Source of the DNA: Cyprinodon diabolis
Lineage: Eukaryota; Chordata; Actinopteri; Cyprinodontiformes; Cyprinodontidae
DNA: 64,000 nucleotides
Assembly (NCBI GenBank): GCA_030533445.1
Contig: CM060064.1
Location: forward strand, 8,204,879 to 8,268,878
Direction: 5' to 3'
Each line of letters starts with the position of its first letter. Positions within the stretch are counted from its first letter, which is position 1. The notes below the pieces were generated by a model, which was not told where the DNA came from, ran no database searches, and saw nothing but the letters and a program-made list of their open reading frames with translations. The position numbers were made by a program, and so were the translations under genes. Positions 11,825-23,567 of the stretch are shown here, in pieces.

Positions 11825-12073
11825 CAGTAGCAGCCATTCAAAATGGCCCTTCCCAGTCAAACTCCAGCCGAATAGCAGCCAACTTCCCTGCAACTCCCAG
11901 CAACATCCCCTCAAACTTCCAGCCACCGGCCTTCAACTTGGCGTGCATTTTTTTACTCTGACTCATAACAGAAAGAATATTTTAGCACAAATATTGATGT
12001 TTAAAAAGAAATTGTAGGGGACAAGCCAAGGGCCCATCAAGGAAAGTGGAGAAATTTTAAATGGCTTCTACAG
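11825..12073. mobile_element. MITE nested in hAT, copy A of two
   Basis: Ends tacagtagcagccattcaaa and, inverted, tactgtagaagccatttaaa, with TA at each side. Over most of its length it matches the copy at 30045-30322 (shared cccttcccagtcaaac, gacagaaagaatatttta, gccaagggcccatca). Confidence 0.65.
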
Positions 12074-12307
12074 TAAGACTAAAATTATGCAAAGTTAAGA
12101 TTTCTAGAGAGATCATATTGATGGACAATATTTTTTTTTATCTTGAATGCAAGATTGCTAATATATTTTTTACATTTAAGGTATAAATCCTCCTCTAAAT
12201 CCGTTGTGTTTTAGTCTCTTTACTCCAGTTGATGATTAACTGATAAGTAATTGGTTAACGATTATTTCAATAATAAATTAATCAGTTGTTTCAGCCCGAG
12301 TCCAGAC

Positions 12308-14576
12308 TAACCAATTAAAACACATCTGCTATTAGCAGTTCCTCTCCATCCATTATTACTGAGCTTGAAGTTTCAAGGGTATGAATAGTTTTTCAAAGTA
12401 TTGAAGAGTCAGTATACTGAGTTAAATTGAGTTCTGAATGGATTTTAAATGGAAACCAACTGAAAGTAAAACTCTTGTGTGACGCATGGAAAAAAATGTA
12501 TGCACAATTTGAGGATTTAGATTGAAAAAACTAATCCAGCTATAAAAATAATTTCAACCCAACATCACTCAACCAAAAGTTTTATTTAAAGTGGGCGCAA
12601 GAAATGGAAAAATTCAACATGCAAGTATATTTCAATTGACTTATCCAGAGTTTGCCCAGTGTTATATCCTCCAGCACTGCTTACATGGGAGCTTCCATGC
12701 TAATGCTAAACACACACATCAAATATTCAGCCAATTATATTGATACCTGTTCCAAAAAAAAAGCACACCCTGAGCAGCTACAACCCGCTTGGAGGCCAAC
12801 GTCTGCAGAACAAACACTTTCAAAGGAGCTCAAGAAAGATGCAATGGGTGTCACGTCCCCCCAGGGGCAGAAACATCCCCACCAGCTGCGCTTTTACACG
12901 TCCGTTCTTAGCAACGGCTCTATTTTGTGTAAATCATTGGGCTTGTCCATGTGAAATCATAATTACAAGCAAATGCTTTTATTATGAGTGGACAGAAATG
13001 CAGTTGAGATGTGGACAAAATGGCTGGAAGTGAATTATCTCATAATGGCATTCTCTGCTTGCACACATCCCACAGATACACACACGAAAAAAAAAAACTA
13101 AAGCAGAATATACTGTAGTGACATCTTCCTCAGATGATAAGAATGGTGATTGCATTTTGCCCTATTTTAGATTATATAACTAACAACCATGAAGTTCCCT
13201 CATAAAGCCTCTTAGTATAGCGGATCAGTGACTAAATTTGCATCAAGGCGATGCAGCAAAGGACTACAGTGATTTGTCTAATCTCTTGTTGCATATATTT
13301 CATCATTCATCACTGTGTGTGGCTGCGGTGGGTGGGGGGAGTTCTCTACACACAGGTGATCCGGACGGCGTTAGGCCTTCATCGCCAATCTCTTAAGAAA
13401 CAAATGTATTTGGAGAGACGGCAGACAGTGTTTACATTTAGCGCTTTGATTGCAATTTAATTTTACATCACCAACACCCCGGAACTCACACAGAAGCTGC
13501 TGATGGACTTTCATCATCTGTATCAGCAATCGCAGTGTCAGTCATGTTTTGTGAGACTTGTCAGAAGACTTTGAATAAACCTCTGGAGGAGTGAGATAAA
13601 AACCTTCCCTTTCTGTAGAGGAATTGCAATGATGCACGTCCAAATTTTCTTGATTACATGACGAAGGAGAGAGGGAGGGGGTGAAAAAAAAAATAAAACC
13701 TTTAACGAAAGCCTGTGCTGAAAGTTTTCAGTTTGCTGATATAACAGTCAAGTGTGTCTATAAGTCTACTTAAAACGCTTAGGTATCAGCGGAGACAGCT
13801 GCGACACCCTCTTCTTATGATTCTGTCGAGACAGTACACTATCAAACCTTTCATAGCGCTCCCAAGCTACATTTCCGGTGACAAAAGCTTTGCGAAAGCC
13901 TCCTGAAGGATTCATCTATATCCTAATATTTCCAATCCAATTTAAGTGGAGCAGCCGGAGTGGTCTGAGCACGAGTTTACCAATCTTTGCTTTCCATGAC
14001 TCCATGTGCTGAAGGCTTGAGGGGTTCAATCAATGGTGCTTTGATCTCGGCTGGAACCATAATTATTTAACATTGTTACAAGGATTTCTCTAATCCATCC
14101 TACCATTAAATCCCTTTTACACCCTCATCTTCAGCAGCCTAATCTGCATCTGGGTGCGCCGTTTGTCTCTCTGCTTCATTTTGGCTTGCCCCTCCTTCCC
14201 TGACGACACCCTGACTTTATAATGGACTTGGGTGATGAGTTAGAAAATTTCTTGTTACCTCAAAGAAACTTTGCCATGCAGTAGGAATGTATTCTTGAAC
14301 ATTCTTGCACCAAAAATACTCAGGTATTATAAAGTCCAGATTCTGACCTGGATCCGAACAGCAAAGCCATTTCAGGCCACATCTTATCTTAAAACGATGA
14401 TGATTAGAACATTGAAATAAAAGATAAAACACAAGTTTGTTTTATGTTGAAAGGATGGTGTTAATTCAATATTTGTCTAGTGTAAATGTTGATTTTGACA
14501 CCTGACATTGGTGAAGTGTTGATGGTGTTAAAGGGCTCTGGTTTGTCAGCGTGTCCCAAGGCAGCTGTGGCTACAA
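12308..14576. other. Intronic sequence, nothing recognised
   Basis: Mostly unique and AT-rich. No plausible exon or named repeat. Confidence 0.5.
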
Positions 14577-14660
14577 CATATCAGACTGAATCGGATGAAT
14601 TACTACTGCTATGCTGATGATACTTTGCTATATTTGTTTATAAATCCCGATAAGGTTTAA
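14577..14660 (+). pseudogene. Orphan L2 reverse-transcriptase fragment (YADD box)
   Basis: In frame this short stretch reads YYCYADDTLLYLFINPDK, which corresponds to the catalytic YADD box and following INPD of the L2 LINE at 19.9-23.1 kb. Neither flank is recognisable L2, so it is a small isolated fragment of an old copy. Confidence 0.6.
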
Positions 14661-14994
14661 ACAATAGTGTGGTTTTAACTTTTCACACTAGATACTAAAG
14701 TAAGATAAAGTCAATCTTGATAAGTGTTAGATTAAAACAATTCTCTCAGTGTTAACAATTTAACTCTTGTGTGTTATTTACAAAGTTTTATTGGGCTCAA
14801 TCTAGCGTGCACTAATATAGACACTTTTAAAGTGTCCCATTTAAACTTGCTGGCAGTTAATTTAAGACTTCCAACAAACTGGGTCCTCCAAGAAAACAAC
14901 TGATGAACATTAAGTATCAACAAGTGCTATCAAAACAGAGAGTAAGCTAACATTAGCTTAGCTCTGAGTGAACATCTTTTAGAAATAATACAAA

Positions 14995-15262
14995 CCTGAA
15001 ATGCAAGAACAATCAAGAAATAAGTAGAAATTTCTTAAATTAAAGTGTATTTAGCCTAAGTTGAGCAGGTAAATAAGATTTGCCAAAGGAATTTGTTGTT
15101 TTTACTCTTAAAATAAGATAATTAGATAATATGCACTTGAAATAAGAGACAATGCAATTGTTTTTTTCTTATTTTAAATGCACATTGTCTTGCCCCGATT
15201 CCAGAAAAAATTCACTTATTTTAATAAAAAATTACTTATTGCAATTTCTATTTTTTGCAGTG
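14995..15262 (-). mobile_element. MITE, CACTGGAAAAA family, copy 1
   Basis: Diverged inverted copy of the elements at 42708-42915 and 53089-53380. Shared blocks include actcttaaaataagata and gaaataagtagaaatttctt. Ends are degraded. Confidence 0.55.
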
Positions 15263-17002
15263 TGTGTTCTGGTGGATGTGTTTCACTACTATTATAATTT
15301 TCTAAACCCAATTAATCAGTGTTGAAAAGGGGAAGAATTTCTGATGAGCAAAGTAGTAGTGATGAAATACGTAAATTTTAAGATCTTAATTTTTAAGAAT
15401 GGACTCATCTTCAACTCAAGGTTTACATAGACAATAAGTGTACAGGTATACTAAAAAAATGTGAGTTATTTATGAAGGATTTGTTTCAATTTCTACATTG
15501 ACTTTATGAGTTTTTGGTTATAAAAAACATTTTACTGTATAAAACATGGAATGCTGAGCAATAGAAAAAGGTGGTTTTTAAATGGAAAATAATGTTATAG
15601 GTCCTATGATATGCCTTAATTAAAAGCAGAGAGCGAATGCTAATCTTCTTAGAGTCTGAAACTTTTATCTCAGTTTATTTTAGTCCTTCTCACAAATAAA
15701 CAAGGATGTGAAAAGTTGATTGATTTCTTATTTAGGCATGGCCGCAGCATTTTGTTGTTCTTGAGTTTACGAGCAAGTTTTCTGACAAAACATCGAAGGC
15801 ATTACTGATCTTCAGGGACGACAAAACGATTTAACTCCATCTGTTTACACTGATGATTGTTTTGACCTCCTAACATAAAGGATCCTCCGTCAGGTTGCAA
15901 ATATTTGCCCGTCTGTATTTCAGCACGATATAAATAGCAGCACGGACGATCGCAAACATTTGTTGAGGCACCTGCCACAGTTTCATGGCCATCTGGTCCT
16001 TCGTTTCTGCTACCGTGACATATGTGCATTAAACCTGAAACGGCTATTGTTTTTTTTTATGCATTTCTTTGGAGGAAGGCAAAAGACAGATTGAACTCCA
16101 ACCCTTCTTACGTTGGCTGAAATCAAAAAGAGATATTTCATATGTGAGCAAGTGCTATTGCGATTTCAGCATGTGCATGTTTGATGTCTTGAAAGAGAAC
16201 GGAGGTGCAGAAAAGATGCCGGGGTTTTTTATTGATGTGTGTTTCATTGAGAGTGTGTGTGTCAGGTGAATCACATGGCCACTCCTTTGGATGACCCCTG
16301 CCTCGCCTTGGCAGGTGCCCAGCTGGCTGCAGGAATCTGGCCATCAGGTCCCAACAATAAAAGAGATTTGTGTAAAAAGGTGATCATATTTATTCTGTTG
16401 CCACTGTGTGACATTCATTTCCTCCATCTGCCCCTCCTTCTGTGGAGGGTAACTCATTTGTTTAAGTGTTTGGGAAGCAATCATACTTGTAATGTTAATG
16501 AATACTGAAACAACACAATTTTCTCTCTAAAGCTATCACTCTGCTGTGATAGCGAGATTTTTTTTGTTTTTAACCTGCAAGCTGTTTTGTTTGTTCTTAC
16601 ATCCTCTGTGGTAAAAAAAAATAAACATTTAGACAACTTCATATTTTATGTAAAAAAATATAAGCATTACAAGTACAAAAAACCCAAGCTGCTGGTTATA
16701 ATCAAAGTGTCTGAAATAACCTGATCCAAGCTGCTGATGTCAGGTCAGGTCCCGCAAACACTGACATCCTTTTACTGCAGCCTCTCTACCTTGTAAATGC
16801 CCATGCCTTTCAAACTCTTTGGCCTCAGTATGTACCACAAGCTTTTTGATTAAAATGTGCCTCCAGTTACCATGACGGCATCAACAGGGCTGTAGTTTTC
16901 TGATCTTGGTGTGATTTACCTCAGAGAGAGTGCAGATCTTACAGCAGGTTGTGTCATATACACTACAATGTATAATAAATAAGTGTATATGTATATATAT
17001 AA
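15263..17002. other. Intronic sequence, nothing recognised
   Basis: Unique AT-rich sequence. ORFs of 66-83 aa near 16.07-16.5 kb have no family features. Confidence 0.5.
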
Positions 17003-17180
17003 ACTCTTCTTCACCGATCGCGGGTGGCCCCAATGACCACGGGTACTGCTGATGCCTTGACCTTCCAGGTTTTCTTGCGCTCTTCTCTGAGCGTATTACT
17101 CTAATTTCTCATCTTCCTTTTTCCTGATGTTGTAGTCACTTGGTATTGCTACGACAACCATAGCATAACCATTATATATA
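17003..17180 (-). pseudogene. LINE reverse-transcriptase C-terminal relic
   Basis: On the minus strand one frame gives AIPSDYNIRKKEDEKLE and, after a frameshift, the next gives TWKVKASAVPVVIGAT. Both match the C-terminal tail of a widespread fish LINE polymerase (pattern AIPSDxNIRKKExEKLExY and WKVKxxVVPVVIGALG), commonly annotated as R2/Dong-like. A stop and at least one frameshift show it is dead. Confidence 0.55.
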
Positions 17181-17304
17181 TATATGGAACGGAAGCTTAA
17201 CATTTAACTATCCATCCACCAGTAATCTTGTCTAAGTCACCCATCTGTCACAGGGAAAGGGCTTGAATCAGTTTTCCTAAAATATGCCTTAAATGGAACC
17301 AGGC

Positions 17305-17511
17305 AGGCACATTATTGAACTTTACTGAACTTTTATTGATCTTACATTGGAGTAATTTACCTCTGCATTTAAGCCATCCCTTTGGGGAGCAGTGGACTGC
17401 CTTTGTGTGGCGCCAGGAGAGCAGTGTGGGGTTTAAGGGCCTTTGCTCAGGGACCCAGAGTGGCAATCTGTGGGAGTTGAACTCAGAACCTCTAGATTTC
17501 AAGCTCTATAC
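17305..17511 (-). mobile_element. tRNA-derived SINE, body and tail, split by a hAT
   Basis: Read on the minus strand, the second half of a tRNA-like head (B-box-like ggttctgagttcaactccc) is followed by a body with ccctgagcaaaggccctta and an AATAAAAGTTCA-type tail. The first part of the head lies at 18373-18410, beyond the hAT insertion. Confidence 0.6.
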
Positions 17512-18372
17512 CAGAGATCACAGATTAGCGGACCAGGGTGCGGATCTGGACCCACCTGAGGGCAAATTCGGACACAACCTGATTTAAGGCATTTATAAAT
17601 TACCTCATTTTGTTCGTCGGCAGTGTCTAATTTCACTTGCGCCGCTTCTGCTGTTTGTATGGTAAAGCCCTCCAGGACCAGGCTACACGTGATACGAATT
17701 AGCCAATGAGCTGCTGTCAGTCTGGGTTACTACTGCTAACTACTTGCGATGGGAAAGAAGGAGAAGATGATGAGAAAAAGTGAAAGAGTCTGGACTGCTG
17801 GAAGAACTGCAGTGAACAGGTGAAAGAAAAGTGAAATGGTGCTCAAAGATGACCCTGCACATTTAGAGTATGTTTGGCTCAACCTGCTGCTGTGAAGCAG
17901 GATTCTCCACCATGAACAGAATCAAAAATAAATATGGATCCAGGCTCAAAATGAGCTCCTTGATATGGTCTTTAGATGGCTTTGTCTCCATGCAAACCCA
18001 GGTTTAAAGCCTTGCAGGGCAGCATAAAGCCCACTGCGAACATTAAGCACTAGAAAAGAAAGAAAAGAAAATAAAAAAACGGTCAGTTCAGGTGTTTTAT
18101 AAAATATGTGTATCCGGAAATTGACTATATACCAAACTGAACGATTGTTCTTCTCTACTTAAAAAAACACTTTAGATTTTAAAATAAAATGTTTATATTA
18201 TTTTTATTGAAAAAATTAAATGTATAACAGGATGCATAAACACCTCATTTTATTTAAGTATTAAATCATGTTTAAACTAACAGATTAATTATAATTAAAA
18301 ATGTCTCCAGATTTTTACTGGTTGATGATTTTCTTTATTTGGACCGCGCTGATTTTTAAATGGTTAACCCTG
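17512..18372. mobile_element. hAT transposon inserted in a SINE head
   Basis: Starts cagagatcac and ends ttaaccctg, the CAG...CTG ends typical of hAT. Flanks are ctctatac (17504-17511) and atctatac (18373-18380), 7 of 8 matching. Subterminal ggaccagggtgcggatctgg pairs loosely with ggtccaaa on the opposite strand at the right end. The interior has no transposase, so it is non-autonomous. Confidence 0.65.
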
Positions 18373-18410
18373 ATCTATACCCTAACCACTAGACCACCAC
18401 TCCCCCCCAC
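18373..18410 (-). mobile_element. tRNA-derived SINE, 5' head part
   Basis: On the minus strand, gtggtggtctagtggttagg is an A-box-like SINE head that joins directly to the body at 17511 once the hAT is removed. Confidence 0.6.
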
Positions 18411-18411
18411 C

Positions 18412-19720
18412 CTAGGTTGGTTTCTGCATTGACCAGCTATAAGCAAAGTAGTGGATCATTTGAAATGACGACAGTTAAATTCCTGAAATTCACAAGATTC
18501 CTAAGAAATCCTAGATTTTTCCAATTCTCATACGGGGGTGTGGTTAACACAAGAAGCCATTTAGATAAGACAGAGAACAAGTTCATTAGCACACTTAGCT
18601 AACTAACACACACCATCCACAATTAGCCTTGAGGAGAGCAAGTGGGAGAGAATGAGAGGAACTGAGTCAGATCCATATCAGCGCTAGTCTCTGAAAATGA
18701 ACACAATAGCATGACACACTATCTCAGGAATCAGCGGCTGATTGGGAAACATCCGTGACGAGAAATGAACACAAGACAGAAGATCAGTGTGGAGATTTGC
18801 TTAAGGACATACTTGTAGGAACAAGGGGAGAGAAAAGGGGGAGAGAGGGAACTGGCTGGGTGTTCCACATCACAGACCCGGCTCTCTGAACAACAGAGAG
18901 GAGCCAGCTATCAGATTAATAGTGACTCATTCAGCTCGCTCCTCCACCGTTCCACACAGAGACAATCAGAGAACACGAGGCAATCGTGGTCAGCTCTTGA
19001 CATGAGTTACTAAAGTAGAGATGAAATGCGGCGAACAAAAAAAAAAAAAAAAAAGCGTTCAATTACAGGATGAAGATTGTAAAGGGCTTTTGTTGTTAAC
19101 CAGCAAAAAGGAAACGGCATGGAGGTGCTTCAATAGAGTCACCAAAGCAGGTGGGCTTGTTCCGAGTCGGCCCACCTCATTAAAAGGCTTCGCTTGCTTT
19201 TTATGTGGCGGACATTAACACAGCCCATTCAGATGCACACACGCTGTGATTAAAAATTATCTGTTGGTGATCCTAATCACAGCTGCTTAAACTTAAGCCA
19301 AAGAATCACAAAGAACTTCTGAATGCTGAACTATCGGAACATTTACAAAGAGATTAAAGGGGAGACAGTCTCCAACTAAATAAATTTGCTTTTAATCACT
19401 TTGAACAGGAAGTCATGTCATTTCAAATGTCCCTATCTGATTGTCTGATTCTCCCCTTTATTCAAATTATAACATGCCCATCTGACTTTTCCAGCACAAT
19501 GGGAAAAATTAAAAAGGGAAATGACCTTTCATGGCAGCAATGATGAGAGAGTGAATGGCATTATTATGCGCTGAGATTAATTTCTGCCCACTTCACGCTG
19601 CCCATTGAAAAAACACAGTAGGGGCATGCATGCCTCGCTGTACGCCGCTCATTAATTGGTTGGTGTATAATACAGATGTCAAGCAAACAAGTGGGAGATT
19701 TCAAACTGATAACCTGGCTG
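18412..19720. other. Intronic sequence with a possible conserved block
   Basis: No gene. The part at about 19430-19690 is non-repetitive, has homeodomain-type TAATTA/ATTAAT motifs and looks constrained. Conservation cannot be judged from one sequence. Confidence 0.35.
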
Positions 19721-19721
19721 C

Positions 19722-19868
19722 AAAAGTATTCAAACCCTCGAACTTTTCCACATTTGTCACTTTATAGCAAACTTCAACGCATTTAATTATTACCTTATAT
19801 GATAGACCAACATATAATAGTGTTGGTATAAAAAGCAAAACATTACAGGTGCATGACTTTCAAAGTGC
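19722..19868 (+). mobile_element. Tc1-like terminal relic
   Basis: Begins ctgcaaaagtattcaaaccc, followed by acttttccacatttgtcac and gatagaccaacata, the standard subterminal order of an abundant fish Tc1/MITE family. It runs directly into the L2. A matching terminus is at 40645-40680. Confidence 0.55.
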
Positions 19869-19871
19869 TAT

Positions 19872-21740
19872 TTGCAATATCTTATCTTTTCTCTGTTACC
19901 ACAGAACAAATACATTTCACTCATGAATAATTTAATTTCAGGATCGTACTTTATTGGAGAGTCTTTTGAAAAGAAAAAAAAAAATCAGTCGGACTTACTG
20001 ATTACTCCCAAAACAGTTAATACCTACAACTCTTTTGAACATTTAACCCTTAATTTCCCTCATCCAAATTTCAAGGCAAGAAAACCTCTTCTTTTTGTAA
20101 CTTTGTATCGTCCACCAGGTCCTTACTCTGAATTTTTAGATGAGTTTTCAGAGCTCCTTTCTGATTTGGTATTAAATACTGACAGGGTCATCATAGTGGG
20201 AGATTTTAACATCCATGCTGACATTAAAGTCGATAGCTTAAGAGCAGCCTTTAATGCTATCTTAGACACTATTGGCTTTGTTCAAAATGTGAATATTCCC
20301 ACACATTCTCATCTTCATACTTTGGATCTTGTGCTGACATACGGCATAGAATGTGAAGAAATAACAGTATTTCCTCACAACCCCGTCCTGTCTGACCACT
20401 TCCTAATAACCTTCAGGATTACTTTAACAGAGTTCTCCTCCCCCAAAAGAAGGTTCAATTTTAGTAGATCTTTATCAGATAGTGCAGTTATTCATTTTAA
20501 AGAATCTGCTTCACTTTCTCTCTCCTCTGTGTCGCTGCGCAGTGCTGCAGAGTGCAAAAGCATAGCTTATTCCCCTTCACAGGTTGATGATTTTGTTGAT
20601 GGGGTTGCTAGTTCTCTGCGTACTGCCTTAGACAACGCAGCTCCCTTGAAAATGAAAACCGTTAAAAATAGAAAGCTTGCTCCTTGGTTTAATGCAGAGC
20701 TGCGTACTTTGGAGCAAAATGCTAGGAAACTGGAGAGAAAATATCGCTCCACAGGCCTGCGGGAGTCCTTCCTAGTCTGGAAAAATGGTTTACTGCTGTA
20801 TAAAAGGACCCTTTGTAAAGCAAGAGCAGCATACTTCTCCTCATTAATAGAGGAGAATAAGAATAATCCTAGATTTATTTTTAATACAGTTGCCAAACTC
20901 ACCCAGAGCCATAGCTCTGTTGAACCGTCCATTCCACCTGCTCTTAGCAGCAATGATTTTATGGGATTCTTTATAAATAAGATTGATCTTATTAAAAATA
21001 AGATCATAAGCACTCCTCTATCCGCAATTGTACCTGAGGTAGTCATGGAATCTGAACCGGGTTTAGACTGCTTTGATCCAGTTGAACTTTCTGAATTAGC
21101 AAAATTATTGTCTTCATCTCAGCCTTCAACTTGTATGTTAGATCCAGTTCCAACCAGGTTATTTAAGGAGGTATTCCCTTTGATCTCCTCCTCCATTTTA
21201 GATGTGATTAATCTATCTCTGTTACAGGGATATGTACCTAAAGCTTTTAAGGTTGCTGTAATTAAACCTCTGCTTAAGAAACCGTCTCTTGACCCAGATG
21301 ACTTGGTTAATTATAGACCTATATCCAATCTTCCTTTCTTATCCAAAATTCTTGAAAAAGTAGTTGTCAAACAAGTTTGCGATCACTTACACCATAATGA
21401 ACTTTTTGAAGAGTTTCAGTCTGGCTTTAGAGCTCATCATAGCACTGAAACAGCTCTGGTGAAAGTCACTAATGATATTCTCATGGCCTCAGATAATGGA
21501 CTTGTATCTGTGCTCGTCCTGTTGGATCTTAGTGCTGCATTTGATACAGTTGACCATAATATTCTTTTAGAAAGACTTGAATATTTTGTTGGAATTAAAG
21601 GAACAGCACTAGACTGGTTTAAATCTTATCTATCTGATCGAATTCAGTTTGTTTATGTTAATGATAGATCTTCAACACGCTCAAAGGTTACCTGTGGAGT
21701 ACCACAGGGATCAGTGCTAGGACCAATTCTCTTTACTTAA
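19872..21740 (+). pseudogene. L2 endonuclease-reverse transcriptase, part 1
   Basis: LINE ORF2-type protein that nicks target DNA and reverse-transcribes its own RNA. The 622-aa frame shows the endonuclease motifs YRPPGP (residues 79-84), GDFNIH (110-115) and SDH (174-176). RT motifs follow: [28 protein letters not shown], motif [12 protein letters not shown] (from about 552) and [10 protein letters not shown] (609-618). The frame then meets TAA where the family has Leu. It resumes as YMLPIGRVIRQHGINFHCYADDTQLYL, placing the catalytic YADD at 21795-21806 after the stop. The N-terminus lacks the usual start of the endonuclease. The first 30-40 residues may be non-L2 sequence, so the nominal Met is not a real start. 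Confidence 0.85.
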
Positions 21741-21823
21741 TACATGCTCCCAATCGGTAGAGTTATTAGACAGCATGGGATTAATTTTCACTGTTATGCT
21801 GATGATACCCAGCTATATCTATA

Positions 21824-21919
21824 TTGACTGTATGATCTGGTTGAACTGTAAAGTGCCTTGAGATGACATGTGTTGTGAATTTGGCGCTATATAAATAAAC
21901 TGAATTGAATTGAATTGAA
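21824..21919 (+). mobile_element. Nested L2 3' tail inside the L2 RT
   Basis: These 96 bases, from ttgactgtatgatctggttg to the GAATT repeats, are identical to the 3' tail of the host element at 23042-23137. They interrupt the RT frame just after YADDTQLYL. The host sequence resumes as LSINPD. A short repeat (atatct at 21815-21820 and 21919-21924) is consistent with a target-site duplication. This looks like a severely 5'-truncated L2 insertion. Confidence 0.85.
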
Positions 21920-21924
21920 TATCT

Positions 21925-22474
21925 GTCTATAAATCCAGATTAAGCTAACCCATTACATAGATTACAGGCATGTCTTGAAGACATAAAAACCTGAATGACT
22001 CTTAACTTTCTGCTTCTGAATGCAGACAAAACAGAAGTTATAGTCTTTGGACAAGAGTCTTTGAAAAAGAAGCTGATTAGCCAGTCACTTCATTTGGATG
22101 GGATTAAACTGATTTCAGATAATAAAGTAAAAAATCTTGGTGTTATTTTTGATCAGGACCTGTCATTTAAATCCCATATCAAAGAGATTTCTAGAATTTC
22201 CTTCTTTCATCTGAGGAACATTGCAAAAATTAGAAATATCCTGTCCAGGGGTGATGCTGAGAAACTAGTCCATGCATTTGTTACTTCAAGGCTGGACTAT
22301 TGTAATTCTTTACTATCAGGAAGTCCACAAACTGTAGTTAAAAGCCTTCAGCTGATCCAAAATGCTGCAGCCAGAGTTCTGATGAAAATTAAAAAGAGAG
22401 ATCATATCTCTCCTATCCTGGCTTCTCTTCATTGGCTTCCTGTTAAATCAAGAATAGAATTTAAACTTTTGGAG
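21925..22474 (+). pseudogene. L2 reverse transcriptase, C-terminal part
   Basis: After the nested insertion the frame continues with INPD, then two in-frame stops (GAA to TAA and TGG to TGA type). From 21995 it is open: MTLNFLLLNADKTEVIVFG, NKVKNLGVIFDQDLSFKSHI, AFVTSRLDYCNSLLSG and SPILASLHWLPVKSRIEFKL, all standard for the RT thumb/connection of fish L2. It breaks at about 22475, where coding sequence jumps to 3' UTR sequence. Confidence 0.85.
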
Positions 22475-23138
22475 GACATAGGGACCCCCATTTCATCATT
22501 CTGCTTCATTCTCTCTCTGTTCTCCTATTCTGCAGAATCTGTTAGTTCAATCTCTAACCTTCTGCTCTCTCTGCTTTTCCTCAGAGTAGCTTTGCCTCGT
22601 CTGTTCCTGTTTGGCTGTGACGTCATCCTGGAAAGAAACATCAGCTGTGCTGCTTCCATCAACACCCTTGTTTATAGATGTTGGAGATCGGCCTGTTTTC
22701 CAGTGTGGTCCTGTTTCTCTGGCCGTGACTGAGTGGATGTGCTCTCTTCATCCTCTGGCATGGGAGCTGCCTTGGAGCTCGTCTGCCTGGCTGTGTGTTT
22801 CCTGGACGGCGCCGCCTTTTACAGCTGCTTTTTGTATCTGCTTCTGTCTCCTTGAACCCCAGTCGGCCTCGGCAGATGGCCGCTCACACTGAGCCTGGTT
22901 CTGCTGGAGGTTTCTTCCTGTTAAAAGGGAGTTTTTCCTCTCCACTGTCGCTACAAGCATGCTTAGTGTGAGGGATTGTATTTGAGTCAATGAGTCAATG
23001 CAATCAACTGGTTTTCCTTAGATAGAAAACTTTGTATCAATTTGACTGTATGATCTGGTTGAACTGTAAAGTGCCTTGAGATGACATGTGTTGTGAATTT
23101 GGCGCTATATAAATAAACTGAATTGAATTGAATTGAAA
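22475..23138 (+). mobile_element. L2 3' UTR and tail
   Basis: Starts ggaggacatagggacc and runs to the GAATT tail. In the reverse copy at 49911-50880 the same ggaggacatag block is preceded by a further stretch of ORF (PLLWNQLPVLVREADTLST). The LINE here has therefore lost that C-terminal coding part by internal deletion. Confidence 0.8.
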
Positions 23139-23567
23139 ATAAAGACCATGGAGCGCAATAGAAAGGCTGTGGAGAAATTTAAGAGAAAGCCTGTTTTATA
23201 AAATTCCAAGGCTTTTAACATATTTACTGCAAGAAATTGAAACTAATTAATCAAGTTTTATTGAAATATGTTTGTTTTTCCCAAGATATGACAAGAAAGT
23301 AAGATAATTTGCTAATAGAATAATATGATTTAGGTTTAAGAAAATAATTGCTCCACTATCAGATTTAAAATGGCAAATATCTAGTCATCTTGTTTTTAAA
23401 GCTCAAAATGCTCAAAAGTATGATTCAAAAACGTAAACAACTGTTTTTTGTTGTTGTTTTTTTTAGATCAGTGTTTGCAGCGTGACAAAGATAAAAAAAA
23501 AATAAAAATGAAGGCAAAATTCAAAACCTCCTAAGTTAGCAAGAGGCCGGTGGTTAGTCTGGAGTAG

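Larger units (their letters stand above)
11155..12299. mobile_element. hAT-type transposon with 8-bp target duplication
   Basis: The left end is tagggctattgttgttat and the right end, reverse-complemented, tcgggctgaaacaactgat. Flanks are gcccagac (11147-11154) and gtccagac (12300-12307), a 7 of 8 match. Inner ends share imperfect ttaac/cgatt-type inverted repeats typical of fish hAT elements beginning TAGGGCTG. No transposase frame remains, and the interior holds a nested MITE and an AT microsatellite. Confidence 0.65.
19872..23138 (+). mobile_element. L2-type LINE, 5'-truncated and decayed
   Basis: Order: partial endonuclease, reverse transcriptase, nested self-tail insertion (21824-21919), RT thumb/C-terminal part, internal deletion, 3' UTR, and tail ending ctgaattgaattgaattgaa. 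The 3' UTR motif tgccttgagatgacatgtg is shared with copies at 32650-33085, 49911-50880 and 63480-63692. The first part of the endonuclease is missing, so the element is truncated at about 19.87-19.98 kb, next to a Tc1 relic. Confidence 0.85.

Noticed and set aside
20567..21046. 159-aa minus-strand ORF over the L2
   Set aside because: Antisense shadow of the L2 polymerase frame.
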